DNA of 14,040 nt from CAYZPE01 sp964626625 (GTDB lineage Bacteria > Patescibacteriota > Minisyncoccia > Phycocordibacterales > CAYZPE01): contig CAZVFV010000016.1 of NCBI GenBank assembly GCA_964626625.1, positions 1 to 14,040 on the forward strand. Reading direction: 5' to 3'. Below, in pieces: positions 1 to 5,887 of the stretch. A program made the translations under genes and the position numbers. Position 1 is the stretch's first letter; every line of letters begins with the position of its first letter. A model generated the notes under the pieces. It saw only the letters and a list, made by a program, of their open reading frames with translations, had not been told where the DNA came from and made no database searches.

Positions 1-23
1 ATTTTGAGTTGTTTGTTGTAAGT

Positions 24-67
24 TAAGAAAAAATTTTACAAAAATGTTTTTGTAAAATTTTTTCTTA
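24..67. repeat. AT-rich 21-bp perfect palindrome with 2-nt centre
   Basis: Positions 24-44 are the exact reverse complement of 47-67, with only TG (45-46) between them. The arms are nearly all A/T, with one G and one C per arm. No gene is visible upstream within the window. It could be the terminator of a gene lying left of the window, since the right arm holds a run of six T, or an AT-rich unwinding or binding site. The two-base centre is too small for a normal RNA loop, so a few central pairs would have to open. Its presence is certain; its function is not. Confidence 0.75.
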
Positions 68-73
68 TCCACA
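65..73 (+). promoter_or_regulatory. DnaA-box-like 9-mer
   Basis: TTATCCACA matches the high-affinity bacterial DnaA box exactly and overlaps the right end of the AT-rich palindrome. Only this single copy was noticed nearby; an origin normally has a cluster. It lies about 20 nt upstream of the -35 of the next promoter, so it could equally be a DnaA-dependent regulatory site or chance. Confidence 0.35.
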
Positions 74-91
74 CTTTTGTTTCAAAAAACA

Positions 92-120
92 TTGTTCAAG
101 TTTTTTTTGTATACGATAAT
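92..120 (+). promoter_or_regulatory. Promoter for the histone-H1-like gene
   Basis: TTGTTC at 92-97 and GATAAT at 115-120 are separated by exactly 17 nt, a good sigma-70-type arrangement. Transcription would start near 127, leaving a leader of about 80 nt before the ATG at 208. The leader shows no clear Shine-Dalgarno sequence. It contains a short open frame ending at 194-196 that shows no recognisable protein. Confidence 0.55.
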
Positions 121-207
121 TAAAAAAGAAGCAACACGCGTTATTAAAAAAATTGATAAAGGTCGAGATGTTGCGACTATTACTTACATAAAATAAATAT
201 AAAATTT

Positions 208-327
208 ATGGCAGCAAAAAAGAAGAAGGTTATAAAGAAGAAGGCTGTAAAACGAAAGACAGTAAAGAAAGCGACTAAACGAAAGACAGCAACAAAGAAG
301 AAGGCTACAAAAAAGCGTCGAAAATAA
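208..327 (+). CDS. Small lysine-rich histone-H1-like DNA-binding protein (39 aa)
   Basis: ATG at 208 to TAA at 325-327 encodes 39 residues, of which 19 are Lys and 4 Arg; the rest is mainly Ala, Thr and Val, with no acidic or aromatic residue. The composition and AKKK/KKAxKRKT-type repeats resemble the C-terminal tail of histone H1 and bacterial H1-like proteins (Hc1/Hc2, AlgP type), which bind and compact DNA without sequence preference. The DNA is internally repetitive: AAACGAAAGACAG occurs at 250-262 and 277-289, and AAAGAAGAAGGCT recurs 60 nt apart. It has a promoter at 92-120 and a strong terminator directly after it, so it looks like a separate, well-expressed unit. The peptide is presumably unstructured. 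A ribosome-associated basic peptide is an alternative. The role is inferred from composition only. Confidence 0.6.
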   Translation: MAAKKKKVIKKKAVKRKTVKKATKRKTATKKKATKKRRK

Positions 328-330
328 ATA

Positions 331-363
331 AAAAATACCCCGTATAAAAACGGGGTATTTTTT
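331..363 (+). terminator. Intrinsic terminator after the H1-like gene
   Basis: A 13-bp stem (331-343 with 350-362) has the core TACCCCGT/ACGGGGTA, the loop ATAAAA and a T run on the 3' arm. The A run on the other side makes it usable in both directions. It starts 3 nt after the stop codon and separates the small gene from the secA promoter. Confidence 0.9.
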
Positions 364-372
364 ATTGAGGTA

Positions 373-381
373 TGTTAGAAT
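373..381 (+). promoter_or_regulatory. Extended -10 promoter of secA
   Basis: TGTTAGAAT is a TGn extension plus the -10 hexamer TAGAAT (376-381), just outside the preceding terminator. No convincing -35 is seen, which an extended -10 can tolerate. Transcription would start near 388. This rules out the in-frame TTG at 365 as the secA start and favours the ATG at 416. An AGAGG stretch at 396-400 is the only Shine-Dalgarno-like sequence and lies rather far (15 nt) from that ATG. Confidence 0.5.
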
Positions 382-415
382 AACGGCTGTTTTACAGAGG
401 AACTTTCATACACAC

Positions 416-2875
416 ATGTCAATATTATCTAAATTTTTTGGTAGTCAAAATAGCCGTATTTTGAAATCGCTCGAACCGGTTGTTTTGGTTATTAATGGAT
501 TTGAACCTACCATTTCAGTATTGTCTGATGCTGATTTGAAACTTAAAACTACTGAATTTAAAAAACGCTTAACTGAAGGTTCAACTCTTGATGATGTCTT
601 GCCTGAAGCATTTGCTGTGGTTCGAGAAGCAGCAAAGAGAACCCTTGGTCAGCGACATTTTGATGTTCAGCTTATGGGTGGTGTCATTATGCATCGCGGA
701 GGTATTGCTGAAATGAAAACAGGAGAAGGTAAGACACTTGTTGCGACTCTTCCTGCATATTTAAATGCCCTACCTGCTCAAGGTGTGCATGTGGTTACCG
801 TAAATGATTACCTTTCTCGTCGAGATGCTGTATGGATGGGACAAGTTTTTTCTTTTCTTGGTCTCTCTGTCAGTGTTCTAAATCACGCCGAGTCTTTTTT
901 GTATGATCCTGAACATACAGATCTTGATCGAGAACGAGATGAGGTAGGTTCGTTTAAGGTGATACATGAGTTTTTACGTCCAGCAACTCGGCGTGAAGCA
1001 TATGAGGCTGATATTACATATGGAACAAATACTGAATTTGGTTTTGATTATTTGCGCGACAATCTTGAGTATGAATCAGTGAAAGTTCGACAACGAGTTC
1101 ACAACTACACTATTGTTGATGAAATTGATTCTATTTTAATTGATGAGGCTCGCACTCCTCTTATTATTTCTGCTCCAACAACAGATTCAGAAAATTTGTA
1201 TCGCACCTTCACAAGTATTTCTGAAAAGATGAAAGTGGAAGAAGATTATACAGTTGATGAAAAATACAAAACAATATCATTGACTGATGCTGGAATTAGT
1301 AAAGCAGAAAAACTTTTAGGTGTAGATAATATTTACACAGAGAAGGGTATTAAGTACGTGCATCATTTGGAAACTGCTGTTCGAGCAAAGGCAAATTATA
1401 AAAAAGATACTGATTATGTAGTGCGAGACAATGAAGTTGTTATTGTGGATCCTTTTACAGGAAGACTTCAGCCAGGTAGACGGTGGTCAGAGGGTTTACA
1501 TCAAGCAATTGAATCTAAAGAAGGTGTCTCTGTTCAAAAAGAGTCTCGAACGTTTGCTTCGATTACATATCAGAATTATTTTCGTTTATATAAAAAAATT
1601 GCTGGTATGACAGGTACAGCAGCTACTTCACGTGAGGAGTTTTATAAAGTGTATGGTCTAGAAACATTCGAGGTACCAACTAATAAACCAATTACTCGTC
1701 TTGATAAGAATGATTTAATTTTTCAAACCGAAACAGGAAAGTTCAAGGCACTCGCACGGTCTATAAAAGTATTACAAAAAAAAGGACAACCAATTCTTAT
1801 TGGTACTGTTTCAATTGAAAAAAATGAAATGTTGTCTGAATTTCTAAAGAGAGAAGGTGTTCCGCATGAAGTTTTGAATGCAAAAAATCATGAACGAGAA
1901 GGGGAGATTGTTGCTCAGGCAGGACGTAAGGGTGCTGTAACTATTGCAACAAACATGGCTGGTCGTGGTGTTGATATTAAACTTGGAGGAAATCCATCTG
2001 TTGTTGAAGAGTATGAAGAAGTTAAAAAACTTGGAGGACTCTTCGTTATTGGTACTGAACGACACGAAGCTCGACGTATTGATAATCAACTTCGAGGACG
2101 ATCTGGTCGCCAAGGTGATCCGGGTGAAACACAGTTTTATGTATGTCTTGAAGACCCTTTAATGAGAGTCTTTGCTAAGGATATGATCAAGAATATGATG
2201 GGAAGACTTGGTATTTCTGAAGATCAGCCAATAGAAAATAGAATTATTTCACGTTCACTTGAGGGCGCTCAGAAGAGAATTGAAGGTTTTAACTTCGATT
2301 CACGAAAAAGAGTTCTTGAGTTTGATGATGTTTTGAATTTCCATAGAAAAATAATGTATGAACGCCGAAGACATATTCTTGAGGGTAATTTTGAAATGAT
2401 TTCCACTAGTTTAAATGAGGTCATTGAGGGTGATGATAAGTTAATGGGCATCATTGAAGATAAGAAAAAGACATTAGGGCAAGAATCCTTTACTCTTACA
2501 TTTAAGCAACTGCTACTTCAGACGATTGATATGTTTTGGATTGAACATCTAGAAGCTATGGAATATGTTCGTGGAAGTGTTAATTTACGTGCATATGGTC
2601 AGCGTGACCCACTTGTTGAGTATAAAAAAGAAGGATTGCATCTCTTTAAGGAAATGGAACGAGCTATCGATGCTGAGGTTGTTAAGCTTATCCCGTCTAT
2701 AGGGGGAACAGTATCTCTTCGACAGGAGCCTCATTTACAGGAAATAAGTGCAAAAGCAGGTGAAATTACTAAAGAAAATTCAGTAATTAAAAAGGGGGTA
2801 TATGATACAGTAGGACGAAACGATATCTGTCCATGTGGAAGTGGCAAAAAGTTTAAAAAGTGCCACGGTAAATAA
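416..2875 (+). CDS. secA: Preprotein translocase ATPase SecA (819 aa, compact form)
   Basis: SecA is the cytosolic ATPase motor that pushes unfolded preproteins through SecYEG. From ATG 416 the protein is 819 residues. Visible motifs are GEGKT Walker A (103-107), DEID Walker B (235-238), the conserved TYGTNTEFGFDYLRDN block (201-216), motif VI QLRGRSGRQGD (from 558), the IRA2-type block QTIDMFWIEHLEAM (near 700), and the C-terminal zinc-binding tail CPCGSGKKFKKCHG (C805, C807, C816, H817) that contacts SecB or ribosomes. Against the well-known E. coli protein (901 aa) there are two differences. An acidic insertion of roughly 25-30 residues lies at about 160-190, before the TYGTN block. The segment between the scaffold (MYERRRHIL) and the IRA2 block is only about 40 residues instead of about 100, so most of the helical wing domain is missing. 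A longer frame opens at TTG 365, but that lies inside the terminator and upstream of the promoter. Confidence 0.97.
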   Translation: MSILSKFFGSQNSRILKSLEPVVLVINGFEPTISVLSDADLKLKTTEFKKRLTEGSTLDDVLPEAFAVVREAAKRTLGQRHFDVQLMGGVIMHRGGIAEMKTGEGKTLVATLPAYLNALPAQGVHVVTVNDYLSRRDAVWMGQVFSFLGLSVSVLNHAESFLYDPEHTDLDRERDEVGSFKVIHEFLRPATRREAYEADITYGTNTEFGFDYLRDNLEYESVKVRQRVHNYTIVDEIDSILIDEARTPLIISAPTTDSENLYRTFTSISEKMKVEEDYTVDEKYKTISLTDAGISKAEKLLGVDNIYTEKGIKYVHHLETAVRAKANYKKDTDYVVRDNEVVIVDPFTGRLQPGRRWSEGLHQAIESKEGVSVQKESRTFASITYQNYFRLYKKIAGMTGTAATSREEFYKVYGLETFEVPTNKPITRLDKNDLIFQTETGKFKALARSIKVLQKKGQPILIGTVSIEKNEMLSEFLKREGVPHEVLNAKNHEREGEIVAQAGRKGAVTIATNMAGRGVDIKLGGNPSVVEEYEEVKKLGGLFVIGTERHEARRIDNQLRGRSGRQGDPGETQFYVCLEDPLMRVFAKDMIKNMMGRLGISEDQPIENRIISRSLEGAQKRIEGFNFDSRKRVLEFDDVLNFHRKIMYERRRHILEGNFEMISTSLNEVIEGDDKLMGIIEDKKKTLGQESFTLTFKQLLLQTIDMFWIEHLEAMEYVRGSVNLRAYGQRDPLVEYKKEGLHLFKEMERAIDAEVVKLIPSIGGTVSLRQEPHLQEISAKAGEITKENSVIKKGVYDTVGRNDICPCGSGKKFKKCHGK

Positions 2876-2878
2876 TAT

Positions 2879-2928
2879 TAACCCTTATTAAAAAACCCCT
2901 CGACAGAGGGGTTTTTTAATAAGGGTTA
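2879..2928 (+). terminator. Strong bidirectional terminator after secA
   Basis: A perfect 23-bp stem (2879-2901 with 2906-2928) has loop GACA, a CCCCTC/GAGGGG core and flanking A6/T6 runs. It begins 3 nt after the secA stop. The symmetric A and T runs let it act on either strand, but no minus-strand gene is seen here. Confidence 0.92.
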
Positions 2929-2956
2929 TCCCCAATCTGCTTTAGTAAAAGAGCTA

Positions 2957-2962
2957 TATAAT
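2957..2962 (+). promoter_or_regulatory. -10 box of the surface-protein gene
   Basis: A perfect TATAAT lies 61 nt before the ATG at 3024. No good -35 is visible at 16-18 nt upstream. The predicted leader of about 55 nt contains a small AAAAGGTGCTTTT-type hairpin and no Shine-Dalgarno. Unlike most promoters in the window, this one gives a leadered mRNA. Confidence 0.45.
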
Positions 2963-3023
2963 AAAGAGGTTACTCGATCCTTCTAAAAAGGTGCTTTTCA
3001 TTAGCTGGACAGAGTAGTTATTA

Positions 3024-3218
3024 ATGAGGCCATTTTTTATAAAACGGTCCCTAGAAAAGTACCTTTTCTATATCTGTACGATATTGTGCGTTGTTTTTTT
3101 TAGTGTTGCTCCAATTTTTGTCGAAGCGGTAAGTGGAATTCCTTCTATTCTTGGTTATCAAGGAAGACTTACTGATAATAGTGGCGCTCTTCTTGGTGGT
3201 TCTTCTGGAACTACATAA
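3024..3218 (+). pseudogene. N-terminal fragment of a secreted YQGRL-type surface protein
   Basis: The 64-residue frame begins with a positively charged N-terminus and a hydrophobic stretch (about residues 13-33, ending near VEA), a typical Sec signal peptide. It is followed by IPSILGYQGRLTDNSG and LLGGSSGTT. This start is characteristic of large secreted proteins seen repeatedly in Patescibacteria, which normally run on for hundreds of residues (...GTTYYFKFS-like). Here a TAA at 3216-3218 stops it immediately after SGTT. The following sequence continues in the +1 frame as a different protein type. I read it as the 5' remnant of a gene broken by a deletion or a false join. A genuine small secreted peptide is possible but unlikely, because the recognisable motif is cut in the middle. 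Confidence 0.6.
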
Positions 3219-4065
3219 TGATGGTTTAGGAACAGAAGCTCAGGTTGAAACAGGAAGAGCTGAGTATATTGTTCTTCCGAAAGCTCCTGGTAGTGTCGTA
3301 GTGTTTTCTGAAACACATCCATTTTCTAGTGAGTGGTATGGTAATAATAATCCAGTTATTTCTTGGGAGAGAGATATTGGAGTAACTGGATTTAGTTTTC
3401 TTTTGGATGATAAACCAAATACAAGTCCTTTAAATGAGATTATTTCAAATGAGACTACTTACACACAAGAGTTATCAACTGATGGTTTATGGTATTTTCA
3501 TATAAAAGCATTCAAGAACGGTGCGTGGGGTTCAACAGAACATTTTTTAATACGAGTAGACACAACACCACCAGCTCAATTTACTCCACAAGTAAGTTAT
3601 TTAGTCGCTTCTCCTGCTGTGGTTGAGAGAGCTCTTGTATCTTTCTTTACAACAGATAACTTGTCGGGAGTTGAGAAATATGAAGTTGGTGTAATTGATA
3701 AGAGTCAGCCTATAACTGTGTCTCCAGTCTTTGTGCAAACTGAAAGTCCATTTCAAGTACCGTTAGGAGGAGAACAAGGGCTTCAGGTCATTGTGCGAGC
3801 GATAGATAAGGCTGGTAATATTCGTGACACATCGATTGATATTGTAAGGCCCTTTATTATTACGAAATTAATTAAAGATAATCTTATCTATATACTCATC
3901 GGAATAATCCTTATAGGATTCAGCGCTCTTATTCTGCATTATCTTGTAGGACATCATATTATAAGGAACTTGAGACGTGCATTTAAAATAGTACAAAAAG
4001 AAGAGATAGAGGCTCACGTTGAAACAAAAGAGGGTGCTGGGCATATACACGATTCTCATCCGTAA
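3211..4065 (+). pseudogene. C-terminal part of a cohesin/FN3-like membrane-anchored surface protein, out of frame with its 5' end
   Basis: The frame is open from before 3133, but its first residues there are a shadow of the signal-peptide frame. Protein-like sequence starts with NDGLGTEAQV near 3217, which resembles the last strands of a cohesin-type domain. Next come an Ig/FN3-like domain (ISWERDIGVTGFSFLLDD ... DGLWYFHIKA ... FLIRVDTTPP), a second beta-rich domain (SGVEKYEVGV ... AIDKAGNIRD), one hydrophobic transmembrane helix (coded about 3874-3945), and a basic then His-rich cytosolic tail ending HIHDSHP. In intact relatives a signal peptide and the rest of the cohesin domain would precede this. 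No ATG/GTG/TTG start with a plausible signal lies in this frame after the junction, so as written the product could not be exported. Confidence 0.6.
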
Positions 4066-4089
4066 TTTTTGTTGAAGTCTGTATGGGTG

Positions 4090-4095
4090 TATAAT
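4090..4095 (+). promoter_or_regulatory. -10 box giving a leaderless dedA-family mRNA
   Basis: A perfect TATAAT ends 8 nt before the ATG at 4104. The usual 6-8 nt from -10 to start of transcription puts the 5' end at or within a few bases of the start codon. A weak T-rich -35 (TTTTGT, 4067-4072) is 17 nt upstream. It lies in the 38-nt gap after the surface gene. Confidence 0.55.
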
Positions 4096-4103
4096 CGAGC
4101 TTT

Positions 4104-4823
4104 ATGATGCAGATTTTTGAATATCTACAGGCATATATTATTCCTCTTGGTGCGTGGGGAGTTTTTTTGGCAAGTATTACAGAGGAAATAATTACACCAA
4201 TACCATCTGCTCTGGTTATGATGACCGCTGGTTTCATTTTTCTAAAAGGTGCTTTTAACTTGGCTTTAGTACATAAACTTATTTTTGTTGTGGTCATTCC
4301 TTCAGCTATTGGTGTGACCATTGGTTCGTATGTTATTTATGCTGTCGGTTATTTTGGAGGAAAACCAGCTATACAAAAATGGGGTAAATACTTTGGTGTT
4401 TCTTGGGAAAGTGTTGAACACTTTCAAGAAAAAAAAGTCATAAGAAGAACTGAAAATGTTGCTCTCTTCCTTGCTCGGGCGCTTCCTTTTATTCCAAGCA
4501 CTACAATTGCCTTTTTCTGTGGTTTTATTAGACAGCCACTTATGTTGTATACGGCAATTACTTTTTTCGGTATTCTTGTTCGCTCCACGATACTTGCTCT
4601 TTTAGGTTGGTATGCAGGTGAGGTTTATACTCTGTATGCTCATGCAGGTAGTTATGTAGAGGCAATTTTATTCTGGATCCCTCTTGGTGCAGTGATTATT
4701 TTTATTCTATACAGAAGGTATGCATTTAAAAAACAATTGATCCCGTTAGAAGTCGTCATCACTCCTACGAAAAAAAACACACTTCCTCATACTTCAAAAT
4801 TTGAAAAAGAAGCGAAACAGTAA
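4104..4823 (+). CDS. DedA-family (SNARE-associated/VTT domain) membrane protein
   Basis: A 239-residue polytopic inner-membrane protein. It has the DedA hallmarks: an acidic pair before a proline motif (EEIITPIPS, 27-35), a GYFGG glycine block (82-86) and the ARALPFIPS motif (124-132) with its conserved Arg. DedA proteins are proton-dependent membrane proteins; several act as flippases for undecaprenyl phosphate or phospholipids and support envelope homeostasis and division. The C-terminus after the last helix is a polar tail of about 30 residues. Two adjacent ATGs (4104 and 4107) are possible starts; the first fits the promoter spacing. It is transcribed separately from the preceding broken surface gene. 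The family assignment is firm; the exact substrate cannot be read. Confidence 0.9.
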   Translation: MMQIFEYLQAYIIPLGAWGVFLASITEEIITPIPSALVMMTAGFIFLKGAFNLALVHKLIFVVVIPSAIGVTIGSYVIYAVGYFGGKPAIQKWGKYFGVSWESVEHFQEKKVIRRTENVALFLARALPFIPSTTIAFFCGFIRQPLMLYTAITFFGILVRSTILALLGWYAGEVYTLYAHAGSYVEAILFWIPLGAVIIFILYRRYAFKKQLIPLEVVITPTKKNTLPHTSKFEKEAKQ

Positions 4824-4860
4824 CTCCTATAAAAAGATCGCGTCATACTTCTAGACGGGA

Positions 4861-4889
4861 TTGAAAACTGAAACATCTTCTGATAACAT
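4861..4889 (+). promoter_or_regulatory. Promoter of the Trx-like/dsbB pair, leaderless
   Basis: TTGAAA (4861-4866), a 17-nt spacer, and an extended -10 TGA-TAACAT (hexamer 4884-4889) make the best full promoter in the window. The hexamer ends 8 nt before the ATG at 4898, so transcription should start at about the start codon. A hairpin at 4837-4861 (ATC/GAT and CGTC/GACG around a G-G mismatch) precedes and touches the -35. Confidence 0.6.
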
Positions 4890-4897
4890 TGTTAATC

Positions 4898-5290
4898 ATG
4901 AATAAATTAACTTTTGTACTTATTCTCGCACTTGGAGTAGGGCTTATTGGTTTTTTGGCAGCTCTTCCCGATAAACCAGGAGCGTATGATGATTTGGCAC
5001 AATGTATTACAGACAGTGGAGCGGTATTTTACGGAGCTTTTTGGTGTCAGACATGCACTCGACAAAAATCAGAGTTTGGTAAATCAGCCTCACTTCTACC
5101 GTATGAAGAATGTTCAACTACTGATAGAAAAGATCAACTTCAAATCTGTAAAGATAAGAATATTAAAAGTTATCCAACATGGGAATTTTCAAATGGTGAG
5201 CGTCTCACGGGTTCTCTTTCACGTGAGGATCTGACTCGTTTAACTGGATGTGACGCAGGACTTAGTGTTGCAACTACAACTTCTGACTAA
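4898..5290 (+). CDS. Membrane-anchored thioredoxin-fold protein with CxxC (DsbA/VKOR-tail like)
   Basis: 130 residues: an N-terminal signal anchor (about 5-22), then a small thioredoxin-like domain outside the membrane. The FYGAFWCQTC motif places the redox pair at C50/C53. SYPTW (91-95) supplies the cis-proline P93, followed by FSNGERLTG. The layout YEEC...ICKDKxIKSYPTW resembles the periplasmic thioredoxin tail found fused to VKOR proteins. Extra cysteines (C36, C72, C84, C118) may form structural or relay disulfides. It would accept or pass disulfides to exported proteins and be reoxidised by the DsbB-like protein encoded 1 nt downstream. An upstream in-frame TTG (4889) lies inside the promoter, so ATG 4898 is preferred. 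The fold is confident; oxidase versus reductase direction is inferred from the neighbour. Confidence 0.85.
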   Translation: MNKLTFVLILALGVGLIGFLAALPDKPGAYDDLAQCITDSGAVFYGAFWCQTCTRQKSEFGKSASLLPYEECSTTDRKDQLQICKDKNIKSYPTWEFSNGERLTGSLSREDLTRLTGCDAGLSVATTTSD

Positions 5291-5291
5291 T

Positions 5292-5834
5292 ATGCAAGCT
5301 CTCGCCTCGGATGTTACTTCTGTCTTTGCGGTCCTTACTATTACTACACAGATTTTTTCTGTAATTTTAATTTTAGCGTTTGTTTTTAAAAATAGTTGGG
5401 GTAAAAAAATAATTTTATTTACAGGTAAAAGGTCAGTACTTATAATTTTTATTACAGCACTTCTTGCAACTGTTGGAAGTCTTCTTTATTCTGAAGTTAT
5501 TGGATATGAGCCATGTAAGTTGTGTTGGTTCCAGAGAATATTTATATATCCTCAAGTAATCCTACTCGGACTTGCTTTATGGAAACGCGATTCAAAAATA
5601 GTTTTTTATAGCGGAGTACTTTCGTTTGTAGGTCTTATAATTGCTTTCTACCACTACCTTCTTCAGCGAGGAGTGTTTGAAACAGCCCCATGTTCTGCTA
5701 TTGGTTACGGAGTTCAGTGTAATGAAATATTTACTATGTCGTACGGATATATAACAATTCCGCTTATGTCCGTTTCAGTATTTCTTTTGATGTTACTTGT
5801 TTCTATCACACAAGGTTTGTATAGTCGAATGTAG
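5292..5834 (+). CDS. DsbB/BdbC-family disulfide oxidoreductase
   Basis: 180 residues with about five hydrophobic helices. The first (12-33) is an extra N-terminal helix before the usual four-helix DsbB core. The first redox pair is CKLCWFQR (C75/C78), the diagnostic DsbB/BdbC motif; the second extracytoplasmic pair is C134 and C143 in the loop after the third core helix. The enzyme passes electrons from its thioredoxin-like partner to a quinone. ATG 5292 follows the partner's TAA by one base (TAATATG), and no Shine-Dalgarno is visible, so translation is probably coupled. A frame open from 5250 overlaps the upstream gene and adds no conserved sequence. The quinone or other final acceptor in this organism is unknown. 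Confidence 0.9.
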   Translation: MQALASDVTSVFAVLTITTQIFSVILILAFVFKNSWGKKIILFTGKRSVLIIFITALLATVGSLLYSEVIGYEPCKLCWFQRIFIYPQVILLGLALWKRDSKIVFYSGVLSFVGLIIAFYHYLLQRGVFETAPCSAIGYGVQCNEIFTMSYGYITIPLMSVSVFLLMLLVSITQGLYSRM

Positions 5835-5870
5835 ATATTGATCTCAGTTTTCTATAAGAAAATGGTATAC

Positions 5871-5879
5871 TGATACTAT
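5871..5879 (+). promoter_or_regulatory. Extended -10 promoter(s) of the ABC export operon
   Basis: Two overlapping extended -10 candidates exist. TGG-TATACT (hexamer 5866-5871) would give a leader of roughly 9 nt. TGA-TACTAT (hexamer 5874-5879) ends 8 nt before the ATG at 5888 and would give a leaderless mRNA. No convincing -35 is seen for either. The region is the 53-nt gap after the dsbB-like gene. Confidence 0.5.
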
Positions 5880-5887
5880 ATTTTTCT

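Noticed and set aside
101..196. Possible small peptide in the leader of the H1-like gene, ending TAA 194-196
   Set aside because: It has no ATG and no recognisable motif, and its 5' part overlaps the -10 region.
365..415. SecA start at TTG 365
   Set aside because: The TTG sits inside the preceding terminator and upstream of the extended -10 at 373-381, and the added residues do not resemble a SecA N-terminus; ATG 416 does.
3195..3225. Programmed ribosomal frameshift joining the two surface-protein frames
   Set aside because: There is no slippery heptamer and no downstream pseudoknot-like structure, and the two sides belong to different protein types, so a deletion or misjoin explains it better.
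4837..4861. Terminator after the dedA-family gene
   Set aside because: The stem is short with a G-G mismatch and has no T run on the + strand; a T run exists only if read on the minus strand, where no gene is present.
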